Below, piece by piece: positions 18,174 through 27,800 of a DNA stretch of 64,000 bases. Under the pieces are notes generated by a model. The model was not told the origin of the DNA. It saw only the letters and a list, made by a program, of their open reading frames with translations, and did no database searches. Each line of letters opens with the position of its first letter. Positions within the stretch are counted from its first letter, which is position 1. Origin of the DNA: Aeromicrobium duanguangcaii (lineage in GTDB: Bacteria > Actinomycetota > Actinomycetes > Propionibacteriales > Nocardioidaceae); the NCBI RefSeq assembly GCF_024508295.1, contig NZ_CP101990.1, forward strand, positions 1,302,001 to 1,366,000, in the 5' to 3' direction. A program made the position numbers and the translations under genes.

Positions 18174-18350
18174 GTTCTATGGGACATGGACGAGCAGCGG
18201 GTCTTTTCGTAACGCATCCGAGCGCTTCCTGACCCATGTTAGTGCAGGTCAGCGCCGACGCGATCGCCCATCGTGACAACAAAGTGGCATACGGCAACGC
18301 CCTGGTTCTTGGTGGTACGTCGCGGATAGTCGCATCGATACCCGCATAGG
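18174..18350 (-). repeat. Dispersed repeat R2 copy 2: IS481-like 5' remnant
   Basis: This is the partner of the repeat at 802-980, in the same orientation. On the minus strand the shared reading includes QEAxGCVTxRPAARPCPIE in one frame and an MSHRTA start in another; similarity is lost beyond that start. I infer the left end and transposase start of an IS481-like element. It lies just upstream of the broken GIY-YIG gene. Confidence 0.5.
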
Positions 18351-19036
18351 ATCCGCGTGGAAAGCGCGGCATTTGGCGGACGAGACAACGGCTTCACGTC
18401 GTCCGTTGTCGGGCCCGATCTGGTCGTTGTGCCCAAGGGGACCTCGGGACCCGGCCGAGGGCCTACTTGCCGTTGGTGGGACGCATGCGGAAGGTGCCAG
18501 ATTTACTCTGGACTTTGCGTATCCGCCGAAAGCGTTTTGGGCGCCCGACTTCTGCTGAAGTCGCGCTGGACTGACGCTTTGAGTGGAGCTGGACCACCGG
18601 GAGTGATGGTTCCTGGCTCCATGCCACCAACAGGCGTGTCGGGCAACAAGGAGAGCGACGCCTGACGCTCCTAATGTCCCGCCCGTCCGATGAACAGTTG
18701 CTACTCAGCGGAGCCCTCCCTCGTGCACGTCAGCGCCAGCGAACACCACGGTTTCGAACGCGCCAAGCGGATGGTTCACGACGTGCTCGGCGCCCTGGCG
18801 CCCGGCACGCCACGACGGTTGATGAAGCGCTCGCTCGAACGGCGGCGCGCCGCCCGCCTGGGTGCATGCGAACCGGGTGCTGAGCCCCCGCGAAAGAATG
18901 TCCTCCAAGACAAAGCGTCATCACAGCGATGACGGCGAAGGTATGGCGAGAAGGCGTTCACGCGGCCTGAGGGCGGGTCGGGTCCAGTTGGGTCAAGTGC
19001 CGCCCTTTGTCGGATTCTGTTGCTAGCGTCAGCGCG
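18351..19036. other. Gene-poor stretch, about 690 bases
   Basis: No convincing gene was found. The short frames here (for example 18690-18932 on the plus strand) have no conserved motif. They lack good ribosome sites and may be remnants. The stretch separates the broken GIY-YIG gene from the PD-(D/E)XK-like gene. Confidence 0.45.
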
Positions 19037-20113
19037 ATGACGGAACTTTCGGAGTCCGATGGCGATCGTGCCGTACGTTCGTCTGTCGAGAGGGCCAACG
19101 GATTTGGCCGGCGCGTTTTCGGTGAAGGTGGCATCGCAAGGCAGATCATCGACGGCGAATGGGCGGGCGAGTTCAAGGGTTCGGCTGCACGCGACGCCGC
19201 AGCGCTCTGGAATGCGCTCGGTGAGCACATTCGATTCGTCAGGGCTGAGTCAGGTTCGCGATCCGCCGGGACGGACGTCGCGCCGAGCAGGAACTGGCTT
19301 CAGGGGCTTCCGCTCAACCGCAAGGAGCGGTACTACACGGGGACCGTTCTACCGGGTTTAGTCGCTTCAGACGGTTTCGCACACCTCGACAGGTTTCTTC
19401 GAATGTCCGGTCTCGATGTCTCGATCGAGGGGCGTCTCGACGAACCGCATCAGCTCCTGTTCTGCACGGAGTACGGCTTCGCCGAGTCAGTATTCACGCC
19501 TGAGGACCGCGAGCGCTGGGGGACTGGACTCGAGGCGGACACCCCCGACGTCGTCATCGCCGGACCGGACTGGCTCGTCGCTGTCGAGGCGAAGATGTTC
19601 CACAACCCAAGCCGAGCGGATTTGAACGCCCAGATGTGGCGCCAAGCCAAGGTAATCTCACGTTGGGTCGAGGTGCTCGGCCTATCCGAAGAGAGAGTAA
19701 GGCACGTCCTGCTTCTGCCCGAGAAACTAGCGGCTGCCTCCGCCGGGCATGGCTGGCCCGTGATGACCTGGGAACAGGTCCTCGACCAGTACCGCGTCGT
19801 CGGACCCCGGTATTGGTCCAATGTCCTCACCACGGCGCTGGCCGACTATGACTCTCTCGTGTCGACGGGACCAGCCTTCGGAAAGAACAAGGACGCTCTC
19901 CTGACCGGCGCCGAAATCGTCGATCTTCATGCCTCGGGCACCTTGCCGTACGACTCGGTCGGCCGCAATGGCGGGCTCACCGGGTCGGTCCTACAGAATG
20001 ACGTCAGTAGTGGAGCATGGCGCACCACGACATATGAGGTGAAGCACGGCGGCCCGCCGAACGCCAATTGGTTCAGCGTCGCCGATTTTCTCGCCAAGAC
20101 AGCTAGGGGCTGA
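19037..20113 (+). CDS. PD-(D/E)XK-like nuclease family protein (358 aa)
   Basis: I start it at ATG 19037 (MTELSESDGDRAVRSSVER); a TTG at 19007 is in frame. The middle of the protein has a PD-(D/E)XK-like core, TPDVVIAGPDWLVAVEAKMF (about 170-190), with Asp, then Glu-x-Lys after a hydrophobic strand, followed by NAQMWRQAKVISRWVEV. Such domains cleave DNA or RNA in restriction and anti-phage proteins. I see no membrane segment or second enzymatic domain. The exact family is not recognised. It is isolated, with pseudogenes on both sides. Confidence 0.7.
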   Translation: MTELSESDGDRAVRSSVERANGFGRRVFGEGGIARQIIDGEWAGEFKGSAARDAAALWNALGEHIRFVRAESGSRSAGTDVAPSRNWLQGLPLNRKERYYTGTVLPGLVASDGFAHLDRFLRMSGLDVSIEGRLDEPHQLLFCTEYGFAESVFTPEDRERWGTGLEADTPDVVIAGPDWLVAVEAKMFHNPSRADLNAQMWRQAKVISRWVEVLGLSEERVRHVLLLPEKLAAASAGHGWPVMTWEQVLDQYRVVGPRYWSNVLTTALADYDSLVSTGPAFGKNKDALLTGAEIVDLHASGTLPYDSVGRNGGLTGSVLQNDVSSGAWRTTTYEVKHGGPPNANWFSVADFLAKTARG

Positions 20114-20277
20114 ACAGGCAGCGCGACACCTTCGGCATAGGCCCGCTGGTTCTGTCACCTCATTTATCGTGCCGATGAGCCGTCGGCTCATGTCGGGATT
20201 CGTACATCAAACACACAGGGTGCGGCGTTGCCGCCGTGAGAATTTCTCCAGAATTTGTCAAGCACCGCGCGATCGGG

Positions 20278-20437
20278 GCTGCTGCACGATTCGGTGACCT
20301 CCGATCTGTGGTGCCGAGTGGTGCTGCTGGGAGATGTGCATCGTGCCTGGGCCGTATCCCAGAGAGTTCCGCGACGACGTGGCGCGAGTCGAACATGCTG
20401 ATCAGCCGAACCACGAACACATCGCCATCGCGGCACT
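20278..20437 (+). repeat. Dispersed repeat R1 copy C: IS3-like OrfA start
   Basis: This is the best-preserved R1 copy. After a leader shared with copies A and B, the plus strand reads VPGPYPREFRDDVARV, the start of an IS3-family OrfA. The peptide then loses its family character after about 16 residues, and the sequence runs into a decayed copy of the coiled-coil membrane gene. This copy gives the main reason for calling R1 an IS3-like remnant. Confidence 0.6.
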
Positions 20438-20449
20438 AGCATCGCCTGA

Positions 20450-20693
20450 GTGCGTCGAGCCTCGGCAGTTCTCGGCTTTCTGCTGCGGAACTGGGTGTTT
20501 TCGCCGCGGCGCTGTTGTGTCCTTGTTCATCACCTACCTGCTCTTTCAATCCGTGGTCCCGACTTTCCGTGACGCCGTGACAGACCGCGAACGGCTGGAA
20601 ACGGTGATTGAGGAACAAGAGAGTTTCAACTCGGAGCTCGCTGAGCTGAGAAGGACCGAGATCAAGCGCAGAGACAAAGTCTGCGGCTTCTGG
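20450..20693 (+). pseudogene. Decayed 5' copy of the coiled-coil membrane gene
   Basis: This is a diverged duplicate of the first 80 or so codons of the gene at 15683. It begins at the equivalent GTG (VRRASAVLGFLL), then frameshifts (one base lost near AACTGG, two gained near TTGTGT), after which the matching frame reads SLFITYLLFQSVVPTFRDAV, ERLETVIEEQESFN and RRTEIKRRDKVCGF. Homology stops at about 20693, where helicase-like sequence begins. The remaining 340 codons are missing, so it cannot make the full protein. Confidence 0.8.
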
Positions 20694-20739
20694 ATAGACC
20701 TAATCGAGAGGCCACTGCCTGATCTCAAGCGTCAGGTCG

Positions 20740-21467
20740 CCAACTGGCCCCGCAAACACCGTCCCGCGTTCGTCGGCACGTTTCATGAATATGGCACGCA
20801 ATGGGCGCGGGCGATGGAGATCGACAGGACAGTCTCTTCTGGGGGGAGACGCTGCCCGAACAGATGGGGGAATTCGCGGAGGGGCTCGCTGACAATTTGA
20901 AGTGCGACGCGGTGATCGTCGACGAGGCCCAGGATTTTGCAGACTCCTGGTGGCAGCCGGTGCTGAAGTCATTGCGTGACGAGGGGATGAGTGGCCTCTA
21001 CATCTATTCGGATGAGAACCAGCGCATCTTCGCGCGGTTCGGCTGCCACCGGTGCAACTCATTCCGTTGGTTCTCCCTCGACTGGCGAGGATGCGCTGGG
21101 AGTGGCCGATGACGAGGGCGATGCTTTGATCGAGGCGGGATGGAGACCCGAGAACATCCGTCTCCTCACTACTGGACGCCGACACCCGGAGCAAGAAGCC
21201 CAGTCGGATCGACTGGGACAAGTCGGGTATTGGCGAAGTTTCTGGGACGGCGAAGACGTCTTCTATGGTCACGTTCTTGGCAGCAAGGGTCTCGAGCGCC
21301 GTGCGGTTGTGCTTTGCCTCAACGAGACCGGGGAGCGCGAACGAGCTCGGGAGCGCTTGTAAGTCGGGATGTCGCGCGTGACCGACATGTTGGTTGTCGT
21401 ACGCGAACCTGACGTCGTACGCCGCGTTGGCGGCGACGACGTTGCGAAGAGACTCGGGATCGCTTGA
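20740..21467 (+). pseudogene. Broken superfamily 1 DNA helicase (UvrD-like) fragment
   Basis: Pieces of an SF1 helicase appear in order but in different frames: HRPAFVGTFHEYGTQ, then LFWGETLPEQMGEFAEGL and the Walker B AVIVDEAQDFADSWWQPVL, then after a gap DEGDALIEAGWRPENIRLL, FWDGEDVFYGHVLGSKGLE and RRAVVLCLNE. The Walker A half is missing. At 21360-21362 a TAA replaces the Tyr codon of motif VI (the frame continues VGMSRVTDMLVVV) and the frame ends at 21467. The gene therefore has a lost N-terminus, at least one internal deletion or frameshift and a nonsense codon. Confidence 0.82.
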
Positions 21468-21867
21468 GGGCGCCACAACGTCAGGCTCCGAGCAACCGCC
21501 AAAACGCTGAACGACAGATCAACGATTGTCGACTAATAAGTGAGGGCCCTTTCGTCAGATCTCTTGTGAGCAGCGAAACGGATCCGGGGCTCGACGACTC
21601 CGACCCACCGCGGTGCCGTTGCGTCTGGCTGCCTGAAGGACTCGAAGCCGTTTCATGGGAGGATCGCCTCGGGTTTCGCGGAGGCTCTCGCTTGCCTCGG
21701 CTGTGGGCGTGGTTTGGTTGGCCAACTCTCGACGTCACGGCGTCCTCGGGGACTTTTGCCAAGATCACACGCGTGAGTCCCCGAAATCACAGTGGCCCCG
21801 TCTTTCGCTCGGTAGAGTGTCCCCGGTCGGGTTCTGAAAACCGCTGTCGGCGAAAGAGGTTGAACCC
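21468..21867. other. Leader region of the large tubulin/GTPase system, no gene seen
   Basis: These 400 bases hold no supportable gene. They must contain the promoter of the ten-gene unit starting at 21868. A TAGAGT at 21813-21818 could be a -10 element, but I see no good -35 at the right distance. No operator-like palindrome stands out. Confidence 0.4.
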
Positions 21868-22233
21868 ATGTCGTGGGGGTCTGAGGAATACTCCCTCCTA
21901 CGGGATGGATACCGCGGCGATCGTCCAGTGGAGTCTGCATCGAAGCCGCCGCTCGCGTTGCTCGTGGTCGCTGCCGCGTGCGGACTGGCCGGCTTGGTGG
22001 TCGGGTTAGCGCTACGCACGTCCGCGCTAAACCTTCTCGGGTGGTTCGTGGGCGGCGTGGTGGCCCTCGTCTTCTTTGGGATGTTCCTGGTGAAGGACGC
22101 CCGAAGGTACACGGAGGGACTGGTGTTCTCGTCGACGTGGACGTTCCCGCTCAAGTGCGTCGTCCTCGTGCTGGCGCTCTCCGCAATCGTTCTGAACGCG
22201 TGGCGTGTCGCCGACGTGGTGTCCCGGTGGTGA
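21868..22233 (+). CDS. Small membrane protein opening the tubulin/GTPase system (121 aa)
   Basis: This 121-residue protein has an acidic soluble N-terminus (MSWGSEEYSLLRDGY) and three hydrophobic helices (about 29-50, 54-75 and 95-114). Its TGA overlaps the GTG of the vWA gene (GTGA), so the two are coupled. The family is not recognised. As the first product of the operon it may form part of the membrane platform of the system. Confidence 0.75.
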   Translation: MSWGSEEYSLLRDGYRGDRPVESASKPPLALLVVAAACGLAGLVVGLALRTSALNLLGWFVGGVVALVFFGMFLVKDARRYTEGLVFSSTWTFPLKCVVLVLALSAIVLNAWRVADVVSRW

Positions 22234-24797
22234 GGCTGGCCCTCGCCGGACGCCTGGTTGTGGCGTTCGGGTTCCTGATCCTCACCCTCGCAACGCCTGT
22301 GACCCGAGCTGAGGCTGCTTCCGCGAAGCAACCGCTGCAAGATTTCGGTGCCTGCATCGCCGGTGGCGGTAAGGCCCGCGTTCTCCTGCTGCTGGACACC
22401 TCGGCCTCTCTGAAGACCAGTGACCCGGTGGCCACCCGCGTGGATGCGGCGCGCCACCTCACCGATCGACTCGGCACCTTCACCAAGGCATCCGGAGCTG
22501 CTCTCGAGGTGGCGGTGGCGGGCTTCGCTGGCGACTTCAAGGTCTCCCTGCCATGGACGGCCCTCGACGGCGCGGGGAAGCGAGACGTGGCCACGTCGGT
22601 CGACAAGTTCCGTGGCCGGAACACTGGTTGGGAGACGGATTACTGGCAGGCTCTTCAGGGCGCTCGAACTTACCTCGCTGACGGTGACGCCGACTGCAAG
22701 GCGCTGGTCTGGCTCACCGACGGGATGTACGACCTCGATCAACGAAGTACCCAGCAGGAGAAGGACGATTACGGCACGACCAAGCCGTACGCCCCAGATA
22801 TCCGGCTGACGAGTGCCGGATCCGTCGAGCGGGTGGAGCGGGTCGGTTCGCGGGACCTGTGCCGGGCCGGTGGCGTCGCGGATGCGATCCGCGCCGACGG
22901 CGTCACCACGGTCGCGATCGCGTTGCAGGGCCAGGACCAGGGCGACTCGAACGACTTCGGACTCATGTCCGGCGTCGCCACCCGGAGCAAGGTCGACGGA
23001 GGCAAGTGCGGAGACCGTGACGCGCGCGGGAAGGGTTCCTTCGTGCTCGCGGAGGACGTGGGCGACCTCTTCTTCGCTTTCGACGCCCTGTCGGACCCCG
23101 AGAACCTGCCGAAGGAGCGGACGACGCCGCTGTGCCAAGGCGAGGTCTGCCCGGCCGGCCGCCATAGTTTCGTCACGGACCGTTCCATCTCGTCCGTTTC
23201 CGTGCTCGGAAGTGCCGACGTCAAGGGTTTCGAGGCGGTTTTCGTCACTCCGGCAGGGGAGCGCCTGACCTTGGCGCCGGGGGGCTCGCTGAAAGAGGAA
23301 CGCCCAGGTTTTGAGCTCCGAGCATCGTGGAGTACTGACGCGGTCTTCTCCGCCACGCTCGAGCGCGGTGAGGCTGCCTCGTGGGAGGGAACCTGGTCCG
23401 TCGTGTTCGTAGACCCGGCGAAGACCGGTCGCGGCAAAGCCCGTACCAACATCCGGCTCGTCAGCGATCTCGCGCCGGTGTGGGGACAGGACGACGAACT
23501 GGTCGTCGGTGATGAGTCTTCGCTCGATGTCGGGCTCGCTCTGGGGGACGGGTCGCGCGTGGAGCCGAAGGAACTCCAGAGCAATGTCAGCGTGGGCGTT
23601 CTCCTCGACCGGGGAGCAGACGGACGATCCGTTCTCGCGGAGGATCTCAGCGCGGCGGACCTCCAGAAGCCGGTGACGGTGGACCTCAGCAAGGAAGGCC
23701 CAGGAGCCGGACGGCTTGTTCTGGAGATGTCCTTGACCACTGCGGATCCTGGAGGAAAGGGCACAGAGCTGGGCCCGAGGACGGTCAGCTATCCGGTGAC
23801 CGTGCAAGCACCCGGCGAGTACCCGCGAGTGCCGGGGTCGATCGACTTCGGTCGCGGGGATTCGGTCGACGCGGTCGACCTGCCCGTCCGCTGGAAGGGT
23901 GGAGGCTGCGTCTGGCTCGCCAGTTCCCAGACGGACGTGTTGCCGAGCGGCGTCCCCGGTGCCGCGCTTGCGTCCACCGCGAGCGACGCAGACACCTGCG
24001 CGGAGGACGAGATCGTTCTTTCGCTCACTCCCGAGGAGGCCGGAGCCGGACTCCTGGGCGGAACGGTGCTCCTGCGCGCGCTCCCGGCCGACGGCCCCGG
24101 CGACGCCATCGAGATCCCGGTCAGGTTCCGCTACGAGATGGAGCCCGCGCCGAACGAGACCGTGCGGTGGGGAGTCTTCGCACTTGTCATGGCGCTCGGG
24201 TTGGCGATCCCCGTGGCGTTGCTCGCCGCGGTCAAGAAGCACGGTGCCGTTCTCGCCGGCGACGGCGTGGCCGTCGCGGTACTGCGCGGACAAGTGAACG
24301 AGTCGCAGTCGTTCCTCGTGGGAGCAGCGGTACCTCGTCACGAGCATCACGTGCACGTCTTCGCTGATCGCCAGACGAGCCTGATCATCAGCGACCGATT
24401 GACGCTTCGCGTGAAGTTTCACCCGTTTGCGCTGGTCACAGCGCCGGAGGTCAGGGCTGATGACGCGGCGTATGTCACTTCCCAGGGCCACGCGCTGCCG
24501 TTGGCCGTGCGGGGCAACTGGGTGGCGACGCTCGATCCTCACGCGCCCGGCACGGGTGACGTGGAGGTCGTGCTCCTGATGCCGATCTCTGGCCAAGGCA
24601 TCGACGCCGTTCTGGCTGACGCCCGTATGAAGGTGCCCTCTGCGGTGGCGAAGCTGCGAGGGAAGCATGGGCACGACGCGGCTCCCGCGGCCGCCAACAG
24701 TCGAGCGAACTTCGACGACGAATGGGGCACGCCGAGTTCAGGCGCGACCCCCAACCCCACCACCGCGAGCGACGTCGTCGACGACGACGTCTGGTGA
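22230..24797 (+). CDS. Secreted, membrane-anchored vWA-domain protein (855 aa)
   Basis: The GTG start at 22230 gives an N-terminal signal peptide (hydrophobic 9-22, likely cleavage after AEA near 29). A vWA domain of about 250 residues follows, with an intact MIDAS DTSAS (56-60) and LVWLTDGMYD as the later strand. A beta-rich stalk of roughly 350 residues comes next, then one membrane helix (about 645-668) and a cytoplasmic C-terminal domain of about 190 residues ending in an acidic tail. So the vWA part faces outward and the tail faces the cytoplasm. vWA domains bind protein partners through a metal ion. Its gene precedes the tubulin-like gene by 22 bases, suggesting that the tail recruits cytoplasmic partners. 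Confidence 0.85.
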   Translation: MRLALAGRLVVAFGFLILTLATPVTRAEAASAKQPLQDFGACIAGGGKARVLLLLDTSASLKTSDPVATRVDAARHLTDRLGTFTKASGAALEVAVAGFAGDFKVSLPWTALDGAGKRDVATSVDKFRGRNTGWETDYWQALQGARTYLADGDADCKALVWLTDGMYDLDQRSTQQEKDDYGTTKPYAPDIRLTSAGSVERVERVGSRDLCRAGGVADAIRADGVTTVAIALQGQDQGDSNDFGLMSGVATRSKVDGGKCGDRDARGKGSFVLAEDVGDLFFAFDALSDPENLPKERTTPLCQGEVCPAGRHSFVTDRSISSVSVLGSADVKGFEAVFVTPAGERLTLAPGGSLKEERPGFELRASWSTDAVFSATLERGEAASWEGTWSVVFVDPAKTGRGKARTNIRLVSDLAPVWGQDDELVVGDESSLDVGLALGDGSRVEPKELQSNVSVGVLLDRGADGRSVLAEDLSAADLQKPVTVDLSKEGPGAGRLVLEMSLTTADPGGKGTELGPRTVSYPVTVQAPGEYPRVPGSIDFGRGDSVDAVDLPVRWKGGGCVWLASSQTDVLPSGVPGAALASTASDADTCAEDEIVLSLTPEEAGAGLLGGTVLLRALPADGPGDAIEIPVRFRYEMEPAPNETVRWGVFALVMALGLAIPVALLAAVKKHGAVLAGDGVAVAVLRGQVNESQSFLVGAAVPRHEHHVHVFADRQTSLIISDRLTLRVKFHPFALVTAPEVRADDAAYVTSQGHALPLAVRGNWVATLDPHAPGTGDVEVVLLMPISGQGIDAVLADARMKVPSAVAKLRGKHGHDAAPAAANSRANFDDEWGTPSSGATPNPTTASDVVDDDVW

Positions 24798-24819
24798 GTA
24801 AACCAAGGAGAGATGGCCA

Positions 24820-27800
24820 GTGAGGAAGTACATCGTCGTCGGCGTCGGAGGATCGGGCGGCGCGACCGTCCGGTACATCATGGATCAGCTCAAGGCCGAT
24901 CTGCGCAGTCGCGGCGTCGAGGAACTGCCTGCTGCGTGGCAGTTCCTCCAGATCGACGTCAACCCGCGCCCGGACTCTTCGCCTGAGCTCGGTTCGATCC
25001 GAGACCTCGGTGGCCGGTACGTTTCGGTCAGTTCCGCATCCAACACCTTCTCGGTGGTGCGTCAGCAGGTTGAGGGCCGTCTGCAGGGCGCAGGTCACCT
25101 GGAGGGTCTCCTCGGGTGGGCGCCCGAGCCGCGCGCCGCCGCCGACGGCGTCAACATCTCCGAAGGCGCGGGGCAGTATCGCGCGATCGGGCGAATGCTG
25201 ACGCTGACACGGCTTGCCCTCATTCAAGAGGCCTTGAATTCCGCTTGGCAGGACCTCCAGCAGCCCGGCGCGTGGGGGAACCTGCCCCACCAGCTGGCCG
25301 ACCAGGGGCCGTATGACAGTGCTTCGGTCGTACCCATCGTGGTGGGGTCAATGGCCGGCGGCTCCGGCGCGTCGATGTTCCTTGACGTGTGTCGACTTCT
25401 TGGCCGTGTGAAGGGCGTCGTCCCGAAGGCGACCAGCGCATTTCTCTTCACTCCTGACGTGTTCCACGCGCTGGACAAGTCCAACCGAGTGGGTATCGAT
25501 GGCAACGCGATGGCCACGCTGGCCGAGGTCATCGCGGCCCAAGCGCGATCCAGCGACGCGATCGACAGCGCCTTGATGACGGCACTCGGGGTGGCCTCAG
25601 CGAACGGAGAACCGGCCGCTTTTGGCCGCGTTCTTCCCATCGGCGCGTCGATCGGCGGCGATGGTGCCAAGTTCGGTGAGACCCCGGAGGACGTTTTCCG
25701 CGGGCTGGGCCGAGCGATCGCGGCGACGATGATCTCCGAGCGGGCGTCCAAGACGTTCCTTCAGGTCGTCATCGAGAACCCGACCCCGCCGCCTGTGGTC
25801 GAGAAAGTCGTCGGTTGGGGAGCCGACACCTCGTCGGTGTCATGGGGCTCCTTCGGATACTCGAGCCTGAGCCTGGGGCGTGACCGCTACGGGGAGTACG
25901 TCGCCCAGCGCCTGGCTCGTGTGGCTGTCGACCGGCTGGTGGACGGGTACAAGGAGCTCGCGAGCGCCCTCTCGCCGCAGGACCAGCTGGAGCGAGCGGT
26001 CGGCGCACAACGAGAGACGTTGTACGAGCGCGTCGGTCTACCCGTCCAGAACGCGAAGTTCTCGGTCTGGATCCAGCAGTTGCTCGGAGCGCGACAGAGT
26101 CAGATCGCGGACGACTCGCTGGGCAATGTGCTGGACGTCCTCGATCAGCTGAATGCCGGGCCGAAGGGCGCGGACTTCTTCGGGGTGGCTCGTCAACGAT
26201 TGGCCGGGGACGAGGCGGCGGTGGCGCACGGCCTTGACGTGGGGGCGTATGCCTGGGTCGAGGAGTTCGCGGTGGGTCTCGAGGCACGCCTTCGCGCGGA
26301 GACTGTTCGGATCCTGGCTGAGCCGACGCAGGGACTGCCGTTCGCGCGCAAGATCCTCGAGGACATGGCGAGCCGATACCGCGTGCTTTCCGAGAAGCTC
26401 GTCGCGGCGGTTCCCCCGGCAGGCACGGTGCTGCAGTTCAGTGATCGCGTCTTGGACATGGGGGCCATGGACAACACGCCGAAGCTGCGCCAAGAGGCCC
26501 GCGCGGACATCGAAGACCGGGTCAACAACGCGGTCCTTCACCGCGTGGCAATCCCGCTGAGCGGCGTTCTCCGTTCGGTAGCGGAGGACGTTCTGCCGGC
26601 GATCAGCCGGGCGTTGAGCGCAGCGCAGCAGGACCTCGAGAACGCCATGAAGCTTGCGGAGCGACAGGCTGGCCTGGCTCAGTTGCACACGAGGCTCTAC
26701 GGCGAGTGGCCCTCCGGCGATGTGGTGCCGCCGCGATTCAAACACGCCCACAACGAAGTGCTGCTGACGACGGCGGACGACTTCCCGGCCACCTTTCGAT
26801 CCCACGTGGAGGCAGCCGCCCCTGGAGTGCCCGTCGAGAATGCCGTGAACGACATGGTGCAGCACATCGTGCGAGGCGAGTGGGAGGACCAGGGGGCCGC
26901 GCCGAGCAGGTTCGACGTCCTGACGAACGTCGTCGCTTGGCGTGCGGCCGCTCTGCCGCGAGACGCTGCAACCGGGGACCCCCGTCCGGCCAAGACCCCC
27001 GTGTACGAACTCGCTCTGAAACCGGCTGATCTGTTGATGCGTGCCGGTGCGTTCGCAGCGCGCAGGGACCACCATTTCGCGATCTTCACCAATCAGACCT
27101 TTGAGGCCTACCTGAACGAACCGGGGGTGCCTGATTCGGAACGCACCGGGCGCCTTCTGAAGTTTCGGTCGGCGTTCAAGCAAGCCGTGCACCAGGCCGC
27201 ACCGCTGGTGGGCGTCGACGCGCACCTCGTCGAGAAGATCCATGCGCAGAAGGTCAGGCCTCAGCTGACCTTCAGCGAGATCCCGGTCGCGCCTGGGTCC
27301 GCGGCCGCCAAGGCGCTTGAATCAGAGATCCAGCCGGCGGATGGTCAGCCGGATCCTTCCGTCGACAGGCTCCGTGAGGCTCTCACTGCTCAGAGCAACG
27401 CCAACCGCATCGCCATCTATGGGGCGTACCCGAAGTACCTGCCGGTGGTCTTCAGCAGTTTCCTCGACCAGTTGAAGGACCGCTGGTCGAATGCCACAGG
27501 ACTGGAGCGTGGGGACCTGTGGCGGTGGAAGCGTACGCGTCCACTGCCCGCGGCGCTGGCGATGGGCGCGGCAGAACAGACCGCCATCGTGAAGGGGTGG
27601 TATCTCGGTCGCGCATTGGGTTTGGTCACGCATCCGGTCCACCCCGGAGACTTGGGACCCGTCCAAGTCTTCGACGCGCTGCGGTCAGCCAGAATGCTGC
27701 CCTTCTCCGATGAATTCCTCACGCCGCGTGCGTCGTGGGGAGAAGCCGGTAGCTCTTGGCTGCCGGGTGTTCTCGAAGGGCACACGCTCGCACTGGTTCG

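Noticed and set aside
18690-18932. Possible small plus-strand gene (VSASEHHGFERAKRMVHDVL)
   Set aside because: No ribosome site, no recognised motif and a basic, low-information C-terminus; it could be a remnant but is not supportable.
21765-24674. A 969-codon open frame antisense to the vWA gene
   Set aside because: It is a composition shadow: low-complexity Arg/His/Gly-rich sequence with no motif, while the opposite strand carries a clear signal peptide and MIDAS.
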